Origin: Gemmatimonadaceae bacterium
GTDB lineage: Bacteria; Gemmatimonadota; Gemmatimonadetes; Gemmatimonadales; Gemmatimonadaceae
NCBI GenBank assembly: GCA_025930755.1
Contig: JAICOJ010000032.1
Span: forward strand, 1 to 32,054
DNA: 32,054 bases
Direction of reading: 5' to 3'
Shown: positions 1-8,484 of the stretch, one piece after another
How positions within the stretch are numbered: the first letter of the stretch is position 1
Layout of the letters: the number at the start of each line of letters is the position of its first letter
Made by a program: the position numbers and the translations under genes
Notes under the pieces: model-generated
The model's input: only the letters and a program-made list of their open reading frames with translations
Told to the model about the DNA's origin: nothing
Database searches by the model: none

Positions 1-924
1 CGCGAAATCGCCCTGATCACGCAGGCTCTGCGCGACGCGGCGCATCACTGGCAGGCGATAGCGCCCGGTGCCTTCGCGCCCCCGGAAGTACTGATCGGCC
101 GCTTCGGCGCCACCGACCTGTGTGAACGCGATCGCCATGTATTCGATCGCTTCGGCCTGGAGTCCGAGGCGAGCCTGCTGCTCGGATGACAGCTGGTCAT
201 AGGACGCGACCAGTCGGCCGAAGACGTCGACCGCCCGCCGATACTCTTCCTGATTGGTCGCGGTGGCCTGGTTGTAATACGCCCACCCGAGCTTGTAGAG
301 CGCCAGGAAGTAGATGTCGCCGTTAGGCGGAGCCGACTGGGTGGCGGCCTCGTACGCCTCGGCTGCCCGCGCGAACGTCTGCCGGCGGGGGGCTCCCCGT
401 TGCTGGGCGGCCAGCTCGAACTGCGCATCGCCCAGGCGGAAGTACGCCTCCGGACGGAAGCGCGACGAATCGTCCTTTGTGACCGCCTCGAACATGCGAG
501 CGGCATCGGCATAGCGCTGGGAGGAGAAATACATCGTCCCCAGCGTGTATGCCGCGGCGTCGAACTTCGAGAAGTTCGGATAGCGCCGCACCAGATCTTC
601 CAGGCGGGCGATCGCCGGCTCGTAGTTCGGACGAATGGGCGCGTCGGCGCGTCCCGCGGTGTCACCGCCGACGGCGCGCTGCGACTCGGCGAACTCCTCA
701 TCAGCCCGGCGGACGAGCAGCTCGCTCAGCTGAAAGAGCGCGTTGGGTCGCAGGTCGCTCGCCGGATATCTCGTGAGAAACGACTCCAGCTTCGCGATGG
801 CCTCGTCCCGCGCGGTATCCGCCGGCGAGTTCGCCATGGCGACGAGCCGCGTGCCGCCTTCCTGAGCGAGCGCGAGGACGGGGGCGAGGGCAACAAGAGC
901 GAGGAGTCCGAGTATGCGCTTCAT
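1..924 (-). CDS. Secreted TPR protein (GltE/NfsE-like candidate), 3' end outside window
   Basis: The reading frame starts at ATG 924 and stays open to the left edge, giving 308 codons without a stop. The N-terminus (MKRILGLLALVALAPVLALAQ) is a clear Sec signal peptide. After it come helical repeat units with TPR spacing, such as 'AIAKLESFLTRYP', 'AIARLEDLVRRYPNF' and 'YADAARMFEAVTKDD', so this is a periplasmic TPR scaffold protein. The start lies 3 bases after the stop of the upstream TPR gene, so the two are almost certainly co-transcribed and translationally coupled. It is the fifth gene of the operon that begins at 6417. By position and class it matches the GltE/NfsE TPR component of the Myxococcus machinery; YbgF/CpoB-like or generic TPR proteins are alternatives. 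TPR is certain; the Glt link is inference. Confidence 0.85.
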   Translation of the reverse strand, partial: MKRILGLLALVALAPVLALAQEGGTRLVAMANSPADTARDEAIAKLESFLTRYPASDLRPNALFQLSELLVRRADEEFAESQRAVGGDTAGRADAPIRPNYEPAIARLEDLVRRYPNFSKFDAAAYTLGTMYFSSQRYADAARMFEAVTKDDSSRFRPEAYFRLGDAQFELAAQQRGAPRRQTFARAAEAYEAATQSAPPNGDIYFLALYKLGWAYYNQATATNQEEYRRAVDVFGRLVASYDQLSSEQQARLGLQAEAIEYMAIAFTQVGGAEAADQYFRGREGTGRYRLPVMRRVAQSLRDQGDFA

Positions 925-927
925 ATC

Positions 928-3198
928 CTACCGGGGTGTCGATGGCGTGACGGGAGCGGGAGCGGCCTGTTCTGCTCCCGCGACGGTGCCCGAACCAGTA
1001 CCCCCTGCCCGACCCTGAGTGCCCGCCGCACGCGTGCCGGTGGGCTCGACGACCTGGAAGAAGGAAGCGCTCGCCGATCCGAAGTCTGCGGCCTCCGCAT
1101 CCTTCCGCAACTGGGCGATCATGCGCTCGGCACGCGCGCGAAGCTCAGCGTCGACGACGGCGATCACCTGGGCTTCGCCCTGCGCGAGCGCCGCCTGTGC
1201 GCTGGCGAGGGCAGCCCGGGCGGCCCGCACCCGCTCCGACTCGCCGCCCTGAAGGGCGGCGAGCTCGGCGGCGACGATTTGCTGTGTCGCATCCAGCTGG
1301 CTGCGAACCGAGTCCACGAGCGCAAACGCGTGGTTCGACTTCTGTTGCAGTGAATCCCGCAATGCGACCACAGGATGGCGACGGACGGCGCTCTCGATGT
1401 TCTGCTCGATCGCCTGCGCCAGGCGGAGGTAGATCTCGGCCGTCGAGCGCTCGTACTGGAGGATGGTAGCTTCCGTCGAGCCGGCGGCCGCGCCCAGCGC
1501 GGCGCGCGTGCTGTCGACCTTGGCCAGGTTCGCCTGTGCGAGCTCGCGGGTCTCCGCGGCGCTGGCGACGAGCATGTCTCGCACCATGTTGGCGACCTCG
1601 TCGACCGCGGCGGACACGCGCTGCAGCGAATCGCGAGCGGTGGTCAACCGCGCGGTCACCGTGTCGAGGCGCGAGCGCTCCTGCCCAATGACCTCCTGCA
1701 GACGCTGCATGGTCGCCAGGCGCAGCTGCTGCGCATCGAGCTGTTCCTGGAGGCGTAGCTGCGCCATGGCCACCAGCACGTCACCCGCCGCCAGCCGCTC
1801 CGCAGCCTGCGCATAACGACCGAGGTTCTCGGTGGAGGCCGGGACGTACAGCACCCGTCTCGGGAACCCGGCGCCAAGCGCGTTGGCCACCGTGTCGAGC
1901 CGTACCTCGACATCGGCGAGCGTTACGACGTCGGGCGCTGGTGGGTCCGTCGCAACACGCGCGAGCGCGCTGTCGGCGAAGACCGCCGCCAGCACGGAGA
2001 CGTCGGCGCCTGCGGCGTCGGGTAGCGCGAGGGTCTTTCCGGCGGCCGGGTAGCTCAGGAACAGCAGCCCCGCGGCGCGCGACGTCACGAGTGCCCGGGC
2101 GGCGTTACCCATCTGCCCGGCGCCGCCCTGCACCACGTTCACTTCGGCGGCCAGGGAATCGGAGATCGATTCGAACAGGCGCTCCGCGTCCGCGGTGCGT
2201 CCCTGCTGAAGCTGGATCTGCGCGGCGAGCACGCGCGCCTCGTCACGCTCGGGGAGCTTTGGATAGCGTGTCGCAAACTCGGTGAAGGAGGCTGCTGACG
2301 CGTCGAGCTGGTTGGCGCGGAACTGCGCCCAGGCGCGAATCAGAAGCGCCTGCGCCCCCAACCCACGGGCGGCGTCGATCTGGCCCGCCACGGCAATGGC
2401 GTCGTCATACCGACGCGCGGAGTACGCGAGCTGCGCCGCGGTGAGGCGAACGTGATCCGCCGCATCCCCGGTGGCGCTGCCGGCCAGCTGACGGAGGGCA
2501 TCGATGGCCGCCCCGACTTGCGACGTGTCGGCGCGCGCCATTGCCACCGCATCCATGTAGCGCGCGTAGATGGTGAATGGCCCCTCGTTCTGCGCGGCAG
2601 CGGCGAAGGACGTCCGCGCCTGCGCGACATTCCCCTGGTTGTACGCCACGAGCCCGGAAATGAGCGCCGTTAGGCCCCGATCACCGGCGACGCCGGCGCC
2701 GCTGGCGAGCTCGGTCGCTCGTCCATAATCGCCGCGGCGATACGCGTCGACCATGAGCTGAAGCCGCAGCAGTCCGGTGTACCGGCCGGAGGGTGACGCG
2801 TTGACAATGTCCTGCGCGGCGCCGCGGAAGCGTTCTCCGACGCCGAGCCGGTAGTAGGTCTGCGCGAGGAGAAAGAGCAGATCCTGGCGGCGGTTGACGC
2901 TCGCGCGCGAGACGCTGTCGCCCGTGAGAGCAACCGGCGAGGCGCGCAGGAACTCCAGGCGGTTGAGCGCCACCAGCGCCCGATCGGTCGCGATGTCGTA
3001 GAGCGCTGCACGCAGCTCGGCATCGACGCCGCGCGCCTGATCCGGCTGCGGCGTGACGGCGGTATCGCGTCTGGCAGTCGTATCGACGACCGGCGTCGGC
3101 CGCTGCGCCGTGTCGGCGGGGACCTGCGCCGATGCCGCGCCGGCCAGGATGAGCGCTGTCGCGGCGCCATGGATGCACGACCGCACGAGGGAGGACAC
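928..3198 (-). CDS. Large secreted TPR and coiled-coil protein (GltD/NfsD-like candidate)
   Basis: The start chosen is GTG 3198 (756 aa). It has AAGGG eight bases upstream and gives a good signal peptide (VSSLVRSCIHGAATALILAGAASAQ). Earlier in-frame GTGs at 3207 and 3243 are possible, but the latter overlaps the preceding gene by 31 bases. The N-terminal half is TPR-like, with repeats such as 'NRRQDLLFLLAQTYYRLG' and 'DDAIAVAGQIDAARGLG'. The C-terminal half is long Ala/Arg/Glu/Gln-rich coiled coil, including 'LQEQLDAQQLRLATMQRLQ', and ends in a Gly/Ala/Pro-rich tail. It is probably a periplasmic scaffold. It sits 14 bases after the 231-aa gene and 3 bases before the next TPR gene. Class and position fit GltD/NfsD of the Myxococcus gliding and spore-coat systems; I cannot confirm homology by search. 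Confidence 0.85.
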   Translation of the reverse strand: MSSLVRSCIHGAATALILAGAASAQVPADTAQRPTPVVDTTARRDTAVTPQPDQARGVDAELRAALYDIATDRALVALNRLEFLRASPVALTGDSVSRASVNRRQDLLFLLAQTYYRLGVGERFRGAAQDIVNASPSGRYTGLLRLQLMVDAYRRGDYGRATELASGAGVAGDRGLTALISGLVAYNQGNVAQARTSFAAAAQNEGPFTIYARYMDAVAMARADTSQVGAAIDALRQLAGSATGDAADHVRLTAAQLAYSARRYDDAIAVAGQIDAARGLGAQALLIRAWAQFRANQLDASAASFTEFATRYPKLPERDEARVLAAQIQLQQGRTADAERLFESISDSLAAEVNVVQGGAGQMGNAARALVTSRAAGLLFLSYPAAGKTLALPDAAGADVSVLAAVFADSALARVATDPPAPDVVTLADVEVRLDTVANALGAGFPRRVLYVPASTENLGRYAQAAERLAAGDVLVAMAQLRLQEQLDAQQLRLATMQRLQEVIGQERSRLDTVTARLTTARDSLQRVSAAVDEVANMVRDMLVASAAETRELAQANLAKVDSTRAALGAAAGSTEATILQYERSTAEIYLRLAQAIEQNIESAVRRHPVVALRDSLQQKSNHAFALVDSVRSQLDATQQIVAAELAALQGGESERVRAARAALASAQAALAQGEAQVIAVVDAELRARAERMIAQLRKDAEAADFGSASASFFQVVEPTGTRAAGTQGRAGGTGSGTVAGAEQAAPAPVTPSTPR

Positions 3199-3212
3199 CG
3201 AGCCCACCCTTA

Positions 3213-3908
3213 TCAGAAGGGAGTAGTGCCGCGACTCGTCCACGTCGTCGGGACGAGCTGTCCGTTGCGCACAGCGAATTGCAGGTACGTGACGGTCTCA
3301 CCCGCTGTGTTGACGTCGATCGTCTGTACGATCGGCTGTCCATTCACCGTCGCCTGGAACCGAATCGAGTGCCGCGTCGGCAGGACGTCGGAGCGATACA
3401 GCTGATCGACCGCGCCGAGCTTGAGCGCCTCGTTCGCAGTGGCCGAGTACTCGCGAGTCGCCGCAACGGCGCCATCGACCTCGACGCGTGCGTCGGTAAT
3501 CGTCTGACCTTGCGCGGCCGAATCCGCGCGAAGCAGGACGACCAGCACCGAGCCGGTGCGCCGGCGAACGGCGTCGCCCAGGGAACGGAAGCGCTCGCGC
3601 TGCGCGATCAAGTTGTCCTGCGAGGACGTCAGAATCGCATCGAGCTGCATCAGCGCGTCGCGCTCGCTGCTCATCATCAACTGCTGCGCGCGGCGCTCGA
3701 GCTCCGCGGCGAGCACGTTTTCGATGCGGGCCTGAAGCTGAACGCGCTGCCCGCGCAGCTCGCTGAGCCGCTGCTGCGTCGTCTCGAGCTCTTTCACCAG
3801 CTCGGCACGGCGCCGTTCGTAGGCCTCGTCCGCGGGTGACCGTTGGGCGGCCGCGGCCACGGGAATGAGAAGCGCGAGGGCCGGAGCCCACCATCCACGA
3901 AGGTTCAT
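3213..3908 (-). CDS. Small periplasmic coiled-coil protein (GltC/NfsC-like candidate)
   Basis: 231 aa starting at ATG 3908. The signal peptide is MNLRGWWAPALALLIPVAAAAQ. Residues about 26-105 are a charged coiled coil (for example 'RRRAELVKELETTQQRLSEL'). The remaining ~120 residues look like a compact beta domain, with alternating strands around 'DARVEVDGAVAATREY', 'HSIRFQATVNGQPIVQ' and 'TVTYLQFAVRNGQ'. From memory, proteins of this size and layout next to gliding-type TPR genes in myxobacteria are often mislabelled 'dihydrolipoamide acetyltransferase'; there is no lipoyl or acyltransferase motif here. It lies 28 bases after the second barrel gene and 14 bases before the large TPR gene, so it is the third gene of the operon. 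Role inferred: periplasmic link between outer-membrane barrels and TPR scaffold. Confidence 0.85.
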   Translation of the reverse strand: MNLRGWWAPALALLIPVAAAAQRSPADEAYERRRAELVKELETTQQRLSELRGQRVQLQARIENVLAAELERRAQQLMMSSERDALMQLDAILTSSQDNLIAQRERFRSLGDAVRRRTGSVLVVLLRADSAAQGQTITDARVEVDGAVAATREYSATANEALKLGAVDQLYRSDVLPTRHSIRFQATVNGQPIVQTIDVNTAGETVTYLQFAVRNGQLVPTTWTSRGTTPF

Positions 3909-3936
3909 GAGATCTCGTCGAGAATGCGCACTGGGA

Positions 3937-5151
3937 TCAGCGGCGACGTGGCGGTGGCGCGCGTTCCTCGATGCGGCGGAGCCGCTCCTCGAGGCGCTGC
4001 AATGCTTCGCGCTCCGCCCGGAGCTCGGCTTCCGCCGCGGCGCGACGCTGCTCGAGCTCGAGAAGATTCTGAGCCTCGTACCGGTTGATCTCGAGCTCCA
4101 ACGCCGCGATGCGCTGCTGCCGCGTTTGAATCTCGGCGAGCAACGCTTCTCGCTGCCGCTCGAGCTGTGTCACGCGCGTGCGAAGGAAGTCTCCCTTCAA
4201 CAACGCGAAGATGTTGCTCTGGAGGCCCAGCGTAAAGGCGAACTTGCTGTAGTTGTACAGCGCGCGCGCGGCCGCCTCGGTGGTGGTGTTGTCAGGCGAG
4301 CGGGCAGCACCGGCTCCGAGCTCCGTCCAATAGAGGCCGGCCCGCATGCCGCGCCAGTCGAGCGACGCGCCCACGTTGTAATCCCAGGCGTTGTTTTCCG
4401 CCATGAGCGACAGAACGGTGTTCGGCGTCGGGGTGAAGTCGACCTTGATGCCCCCGAACAGTCCGCCGGTCGAGTTCTTGGCGTACGCATCACCAAGCTC
4501 GCCATCCTCCGAGAACAGCCCGTTGCCGTACCCGACCGAGATCGAGAGGTTCACGTCGGGCCACCCGGACCTGATGTCCGCGAGCGAGAACGACTTGGTC
4601 CCGACGCCGTACACCGTCGGGGTGACGTCGAACGACTCGTGAATGCTGTCGGCCACGTGCCGATAGTTCGGCGAGCCGGGGTTCGGAGGCAGGAGTGAAT
4701 ACCCGATCCCGAATCGATCGATCTGATCGTACGGACCGATCCCGCGAACCCCGAACGCGATGCTGGGAATGAACCACCCGCCTGGGCGCCCGCGGAACTG
4801 CTCCTCGTTCAGCACGAGTGCCTGCCCGAAGAATCCGTACTCGGGATTGCTCGAGTAGAAGGCGACGCCAGCCTCGACGCGTCCGAAGACCGACAGCGAG
4901 AACGTGAGCTGCGAGTTCAGCTGATCGTTGTAATTGATCTTCGTGACGGTCTGATCGCCCTTTTCGAACGTCTTGACCGAGTAGTTGAGCGCGAAGTCAC
5001 CGCTCAACGGCGCGACCCACGCGACCGGAATGTCGACGAGTCCCGCGCCCCAATAGAGCGTCTGCGGATACGTCTGCTGTGCCGCGAGTGGGCTCGCCAG
5101 GGCGCCGAGCCCGACAGTGGCTGCGGTCACGACGCGACGACGGATGCTCAT
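3937..5151 (-). CDS. Outer-membrane barrel-like protein with C-terminal coiled coil (paralogue 2)
   Basis: 404 aa from ATG 5151, with GAGG eight bases upstream. The signal peptide is MSIRRRVVTAATVGLGALASPLAAQQ. Residues ~27-315 are rich in alternating aromatic and polar segments with glycine turns, such as 'LYWGAGLVDIPVAWVAP' and 'SLSVFGRVEAGVAFYSSN', as in transmembrane beta strands. Residues ~318-398 are a heptad-like coiled coil starting at 'LRTRVTQLERQREALLAEI', followed by a short Pro/Arg end. It is a tandem paralogue of the gene ending at 5164 and starts 12 bases after it. Motifs shared are 'YPxTL', 'GxGLxxIPVAWVxP' and 'LRTRVTxL'. By class and order it would match GltB/NfsB. A YjbH-like barrel is an alternative because of the 'GLINIP' style N-terminus. 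Barrel prediction is by eye. Confidence 0.85.
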   Translation of the reverse strand: MSIRRRVVTAATVGLGALASPLAAQQTYPQTLYWGAGLVDIPVAWVAPLSGDFALNYSVKTFEKGDQTVTKINYNDQLNSQLTFSLSVFGRVEAGVAFYSSNPEYGFFGQALVLNEEQFRGRPGGWFIPSIAFGVRGIGPYDQIDRFGIGYSLLPPNPGSPNYRHVADSIHESFDVTPTVYGVGTKSFSLADIRSGWPDVNLSISVGYGNGLFSEDGELGDAYAKNSTGGLFGGIKVDFTPTPNTVLSLMAENNAWDYNVGASLDWRGMRAGLYWTELGAGAARSPDNTTTEAAARALYNYSKFAFTLGLQSNIFALLKGDFLRTRVTQLERQREALLAEIQTRQQRIAALELEINRYEAQNLLELEQRRAAAEAELRAEREALQRLEERLRRIEERAPPPRRR

Positions 5152-5163
5152 CGTTCTTTCCTC

Positions 5164-6417
5164 TTAGCGGAACGCGGGCGGAGTGGCGCTCGACGACGGC
5201 GCGCTGGGCGGCGGCGAGCTGGACGGTGGCGGTGTTGTCGGCGGCGGCGGATTGCGCTCGATGTTCTGGAGCCGCTCCTCGGCGCGCCGAATCGCATCGC
5301 GCTCTTCCTGGATCTGGCGCTCGAGCTCCTCACGACGACGGGCAATGTCGGCGAGCTCACCGGCCTGGGCGCGACGTAGCGCGACCTCGAGCGCCTGAAT
5401 ACGGCGCTCACGGTTCGCGATCTCGGCGCGCAGCCGGTACTGCTCGCGCGTCAGCTCCGTCACCCGCGTGCGGAGAATGACGCCGCGCGAGATGTCGATC
5501 AGGTTTCCTGCATAGCCGAGCGAGACATTCCACTTGCGGTAGTTGTAGACCCGGCAAAGGTTGCACTTCGCTGGGTCGCGTGACCCCTCCTCGAGCTCCG
5601 TTCCGTACAGCCCGAGCGAAATGCCGCGCCAATCGAGAAGGACACCGGCATTCCAATCCCACGCGTCGTTCTCGGCCAGCACCGTGACCGACGTGTTCAG
5701 GGACGGATGGAAGGATACGCGGCCGCCAAGGAACATTCCTTCGACGAGCGTGCCTTTCATGTTGTACTCGTCGCCGAGCCCGCCGTCATCGCTGAAGATG
5801 CCGTTGCCCCAGCCAACCGAGAAGCTGCCGCTGGTGGCGAGGGGAGAACCGAACTCCTTCGTCGCAACCGCGTACAGCGTGGGCGTCGACTTCAACTCCG
5901 TGAAGAACGGCGCCACTTCCTCCTCGTACTCGACGCCTTGCAACGCGATGTCATGGGCGATGAGCAGGCGATCGGAATGATCGTAGGGCCCCAGGTTGCG
6001 CACGCCAATCGCGACGGAGGGAACCACGCCCCCGAACTGCTCCTCGCGCAGCAGCATGACCTGCCCAAAGAACCCCCACTCGGGGTTCTGGCTGTACGCC
6101 GCCACGCCCGCGGAGAAGCGACCGAGCCAGTGCGTGTCGATGGCGATATTCGTGTTCCACTTCGTGGCCCAGTTCATCGCATCGACATTCACGTAGTGCT
6201 CGATCGTCTTGGCCGACGTATTCAGCCACATGTCGGCATTGCGCGGTGACACCCACGCCACGGGAATGTTGATCAGGCCCGTGCCGAACTGAAGCGTCGC
6301 CGGATACGGCGTGCGCTGCACGGTCGGGGCGTCCTGCGCCGCCGCAGCGGACGCCAGGAGCAGCGAAGCTGCGAGGGCGCGCGGCATCAAGCCGACAGCC
6401 GACCGCATCGTGCGCAT
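5164..6417 (-). CDS. Outer-membrane barrel-like protein with coiled coil and Pro/Ser tail (paralogue 1)
   Basis: The start is ATG 6417, preceded by GGAGG at short spacing (417 aa); the in-frame ATG at 6408 is less well placed. Signal peptide, then 'YPATLQFGTGLINIPVAWV' and about 300 residues of beta-strand-like sequence. A coiled coil follows, beginning 'LRTRVTELTREQYRLRAEI' and running through 'RRREELERQIQEERDAIRR'. It ends in a Pro/Ser-rich tail of ~30 residues that the paralogue lacks. A CNLC motif in the barrel part is also absent from the paralogue. This is the first gene of the five-gene operon and therefore a candidate GltA/NfsA-like outer-membrane component. The coiled coil would sit in the periplasm and the Pro tail might reach peptidoglycan; both are inference. 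Confidence 0.85.
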   Translation of the reverse strand: MRTMRSAVGLMPRALAASLLLASAAAAQDAPTVQRTPYPATLQFGTGLINIPVAWVSPRNADMWLNTSAKTIEHYVNVDAMNWATKWNTNIAIDTHWLGRFSAGVAAYSQNPEWGFFGQVMLLREEQFGGVVPSVAIGVRNLGPYDHSDRLLIAHDIALQGVEYEEEVAPFFTELKSTPTLYAVATKEFGSPLATSGSFSVGWGNGIFSDDGGLGDEYNMKGTLVEGMFLGGRVSFHPSLNTSVTVLAENDAWDWNAGVLLDWRGISLGLYGTELEEGSRDPAKCNLCRVYNYRKWNVSLGYAGNLIDISRGVILRTRVTELTREQYRLRAEIANRERRIQALEVALRRAQAGELADIARRREELERQIQEERDAIRRAEERLQNIERNPPPPTTPPPSSSPPPSAPSSSATPPAFR

Positions 6418-6630
6418 GAATCCTCCACTCACTCGGTGTTCATCGGTGATCATCGTAGCGCTGCGCCAACGACGCGTCTTTCACGACAACGCCGCGACGG
6501 CGGGAAACTTGTACGACGCGTGCGCCAGAATCAAACCCCTACGGGGTGCAAGAGGTATGCCCCATGCCAGCGAGTCGCGCGACCCGTCCGTCAGGTAGCG
6601 AGTATCGCGCACAAAACGTATCTCTCGTGC
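6418..6630. promoter_or_regulatory. Divergent intergenic region between the barrel operon and the LVIVD operon
   Basis: 213 bases separate the minus-strand start at 6417 from the plus-strand start at 6631, so promoters for both operons must lie here. I cannot point to a convincing -35/-10 pair on either strand. A short perfect inverted repeat (cccctacgggg) is near 6536-6546. No ORF in this region looks like a gene. Confidence 0.4.
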
Positions 6631-7788
6631 GTGCGTCTTGGCCTGCTGATTCCAGCATTGCTGCTCTCGGCCGCTCCACTCTCCCTCGCTGCGCAGAGTG
6701 ACGCGGCCACCGCTTCCACCAGTCGCGTTCCACGGCGGACGCTCCTCGCCATCATTGGTACGCTCGTCGGTGGAGCCGGCGGTGCGGTGCTGCATCACGA
6801 CGGAAGCGGTACCGCTTGCCGCGCGTGCACCATCGGAGCCGGTGCCCTCATCGGCGGCATCGCCGGGCTGCTCATCGGCCGCGAAGTCGACCAATCATAT
6901 GCGCTGCGTTACCGCGGAGTACCACGCCTGCGAATCCCGTTCATGGAGCAGCCGCTCGACGGTGATCCTCTCGCCCTCACCGCGCGAGACACCCTCCTCG
7001 CCGTAGCTACATCCACCGGTGTCACCGTGTTGTCAAGCAACGGCGGCCTGACCACTCGCGGACGACGCGCCAACGGTATTCGCGGGATCTCGGCGATCGA
7101 CCTCACGGGTCGCACACATGCGCTGGCCGTTGCGACTCCCACCGGCCTCTACCTCTACCCACCCCGTCACGGCGCGGGCACCCTGCTGCGGGAGGGCACG
7201 ATTCAGGCCGCGACCGCGTCGGACGACCACGTATTCTTTGCCCTGGGGCCCAGAATCGAGTGGGCACCGCTCGATGCCGATTCCGCGCGGAGTTGGCCGG
7301 GCCAGGACGTCGGCGCTCCGGTGGCGGACCTGGAATGGGACGACCGGCGCCAAATCCTCTGGGCGCTCGGCGATACCCTCGTGATCGCGCTCGAGTGGCG
7401 CGGAGACAGCCTGCACAGCTCCTCCCGCGTCGGTGTCGGCGCTGGTGGACGGGCGTTGACCATCCACGGCGACAGAATGGCCGTCGCGTTGGGGCCCGCG
7501 GGCGTCGTGATCCTCGACACATCGGATCCGGCAGCACCGCGCGTGACATCGCGGTGGGCAGAGGCTCGGTTCGTTTACGACGTGGCTCTCGCTGGTGAAC
7601 GCCTGTACGCCGGGGCCGGCCCCGAGGGGGTGTTCGTCATCGACGCGGCCGCCGCCCCGGCGCGGACCCTCGGCCTCGCGTTCGATCTCGGCTTCGCCGC
7701 CACCCTCCTGTCGCGCAGCGGATATACGTACATTCTCGACCGGCGCACGGCATCCGTGCGTCGCATCGTTACCCCGACGACCCGGTGA
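6631..7788 (+). CDS. Secreted LVIVD/beta-propeller protein with glycine-zipper segment
   Basis: The start chosen is GTG 6631 (385 aa) because it opens directly into a signal peptide (VRLGLLIPALLLSAAPLSLAAQ); the frame is open further upstream but that sequence is Arg-rich and unlike a protein N-terminus. There is no strong Shine-Dalgarno sequence. After the signal come two glycine-zipper hydrophobic stretches ('GTLVGGAGGAVL' and 'GAGALIGGIAGLLIG') around a CRAC motif. The rest is repeated beta units of the LVIVD type: 'LLAVATSTGVTVLSS', 'ALAVATPTGLYLYPP', 'MAVALGPAGVVILDTSDPAAPRV', 'LYAGAGPEGVFVIDAAA'. LVIVD/WD-like propellers usually serve as surface or periplasmic interaction modules; the ligand is unknown. 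The DsbA-like gene follows after 3 bases, so it is likely co-transcribed. Confidence 0.8.
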   Translation: MRLGLLIPALLLSAAPLSLAAQSDAATASTSRVPRRTLLAIIGTLVGGAGGAVLHHDGSGTACRACTIGAGALIGGIAGLLIGREVDQSYALRYRGVPRLRIPFMEQPLDGDPLALTARDTLLAVATSTGVTVLSSNGGLTTRGRRANGIRGISAIDLTGRTHALAVATPTGLYLYPPRHGAGTLLREGTIQAATASDDHVFFALGPRIEWAPLDADSARSWPGQDVGAPVADLEWDDRRQILWALGDTLVIALEWRGDSLHSSSRVGVGAGGRALTIHGDRMAVALGPAGVVILDTSDPAAPRVTSRWAEARFVYDVALAGERLYAGAGPEGVFVIDAAAAPARTLGLAFDLGFAATLLSRSGYTYILDRRTASVRRIVTPTTR

Positions 7789-7791
7789 GAC

Positions 7792-8475
7792 ATGACTCGG
7801 TCACTCGCGCACGGCGCGGTGTCGCTTTCTTTGATGGTTGCCCTGGGCTGCGCGGAAAAGGCCGCCGACGGGGAAACTCCGCAGCCCGCCGGGCCGCCTC
7901 CGGCGACGTCCGACTCGCTCACGGCGCGGGCTGACGCGGCGCGCATCCAGGGGAACGCGAACGCGCCGGTATGGGTCGTGGAGGTCAGCGACTTTCAGTG
8001 CCCATTCTGCAAGACGTGGCACGACTCGACGTATCGCGTCCTCCAGCGCGAGTTCGTGAACCCGGGCACGATCCGCCTCGCGTACGTGAACTACCCGCTG
8101 CCCAACCATGCCAACGCCCTCCCGGCGGCGGAAGCGGCGATGTGCGCGGGAACGCAGGGTAAATTCTGGGAGATGCACGACAAGCTGTTCGACACGCAGG
8201 ACCGGTGGGCGCCGCTGCCTAACGCGGCGGCCGTGTTCGATTCCGTTGCTCGCGCGGCGGGTGTCGACGTCGCGGCCATGCGCCAGTGCATCGATCAGGG
8301 CGCCATGCGGGCGCTCATCCAGGCAGACGCCGAGCGCGCGCGGGAATCCGGCGTCGAGGCTACCCCGTCTTTCATTATCGGGGGTGACGTGCTGATCCGC
8401 GGCGCCCAGCCGATCGCCGCGTTCCGACGCACGATCGCGCAGAAGCTCGCGGCACGGCCAGCCGCGACGCCCTAG
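7792..8475 (+). CDS. DsbA-family thioredoxin-fold lipoprotein (CPFC)
   Basis: 227 aa starting at ATG 7792, with GGTGAG just upstream and 3 bases after the previous stop. The N-terminus ends in ALGC (Cys20), a slightly atypical lipobox, so it is probably a lipoprotein facing the periplasm. The thioredoxin fold follows, with 'VEVSDFQCPFCKTW' holding active-site Cys70-Pro-Phe-Cys73, the helical insert typical of DSBA/Thioredoxin_4 ('AAEAAMCAGTQGKFWEMHD'), and the cis-Pro loop in 'VEATPSFIIGG'. It should catalyse disulfide formation or exchange in exported proteins; oxidant versus isomerase cannot be decided from sequence. Cys-pair-containing secreted proteins are frequent in this window and could be clients. 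Third-gene spacing to waaA is 9 bases, so all three probably form one operon. Confidence 0.93.
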   Translation: MTRSLAHGAVSLSLMVALGCAEKAADGETPQPAGPPPATSDSLTARADAARIQGNANAPVWVVEVSDFQCPFCKTWHDSTYRVLQREFVNPGTIRLAYVNYPLPNHANALPAAEAAMCAGTQGKFWEMHDKLFDTQDRWAPLPNAAAVFDSVARAAGVDVAAMRQCIDQGAMRALIQADAERARESGVEATPSFIIGGDVLIRGAQPIAAFRRTIAQKLAARPAATP

Positions 8476-8484
8476 CCGCCCGCG

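Noticed and set aside
3213-3908. Dihydrolipoamide acetyltransferase
   Set aside because: This is a label I recall for similar proteins, but there is no lipoyl-lysine or HxxxD acyltransferase motif; signal peptide and coiled coil point to a periplasmic structural role.
6536-6546. Operator at the short palindrome cccctacgggg
   Set aside because: Only one copy and no recognisable promoter next to it; too short to support.
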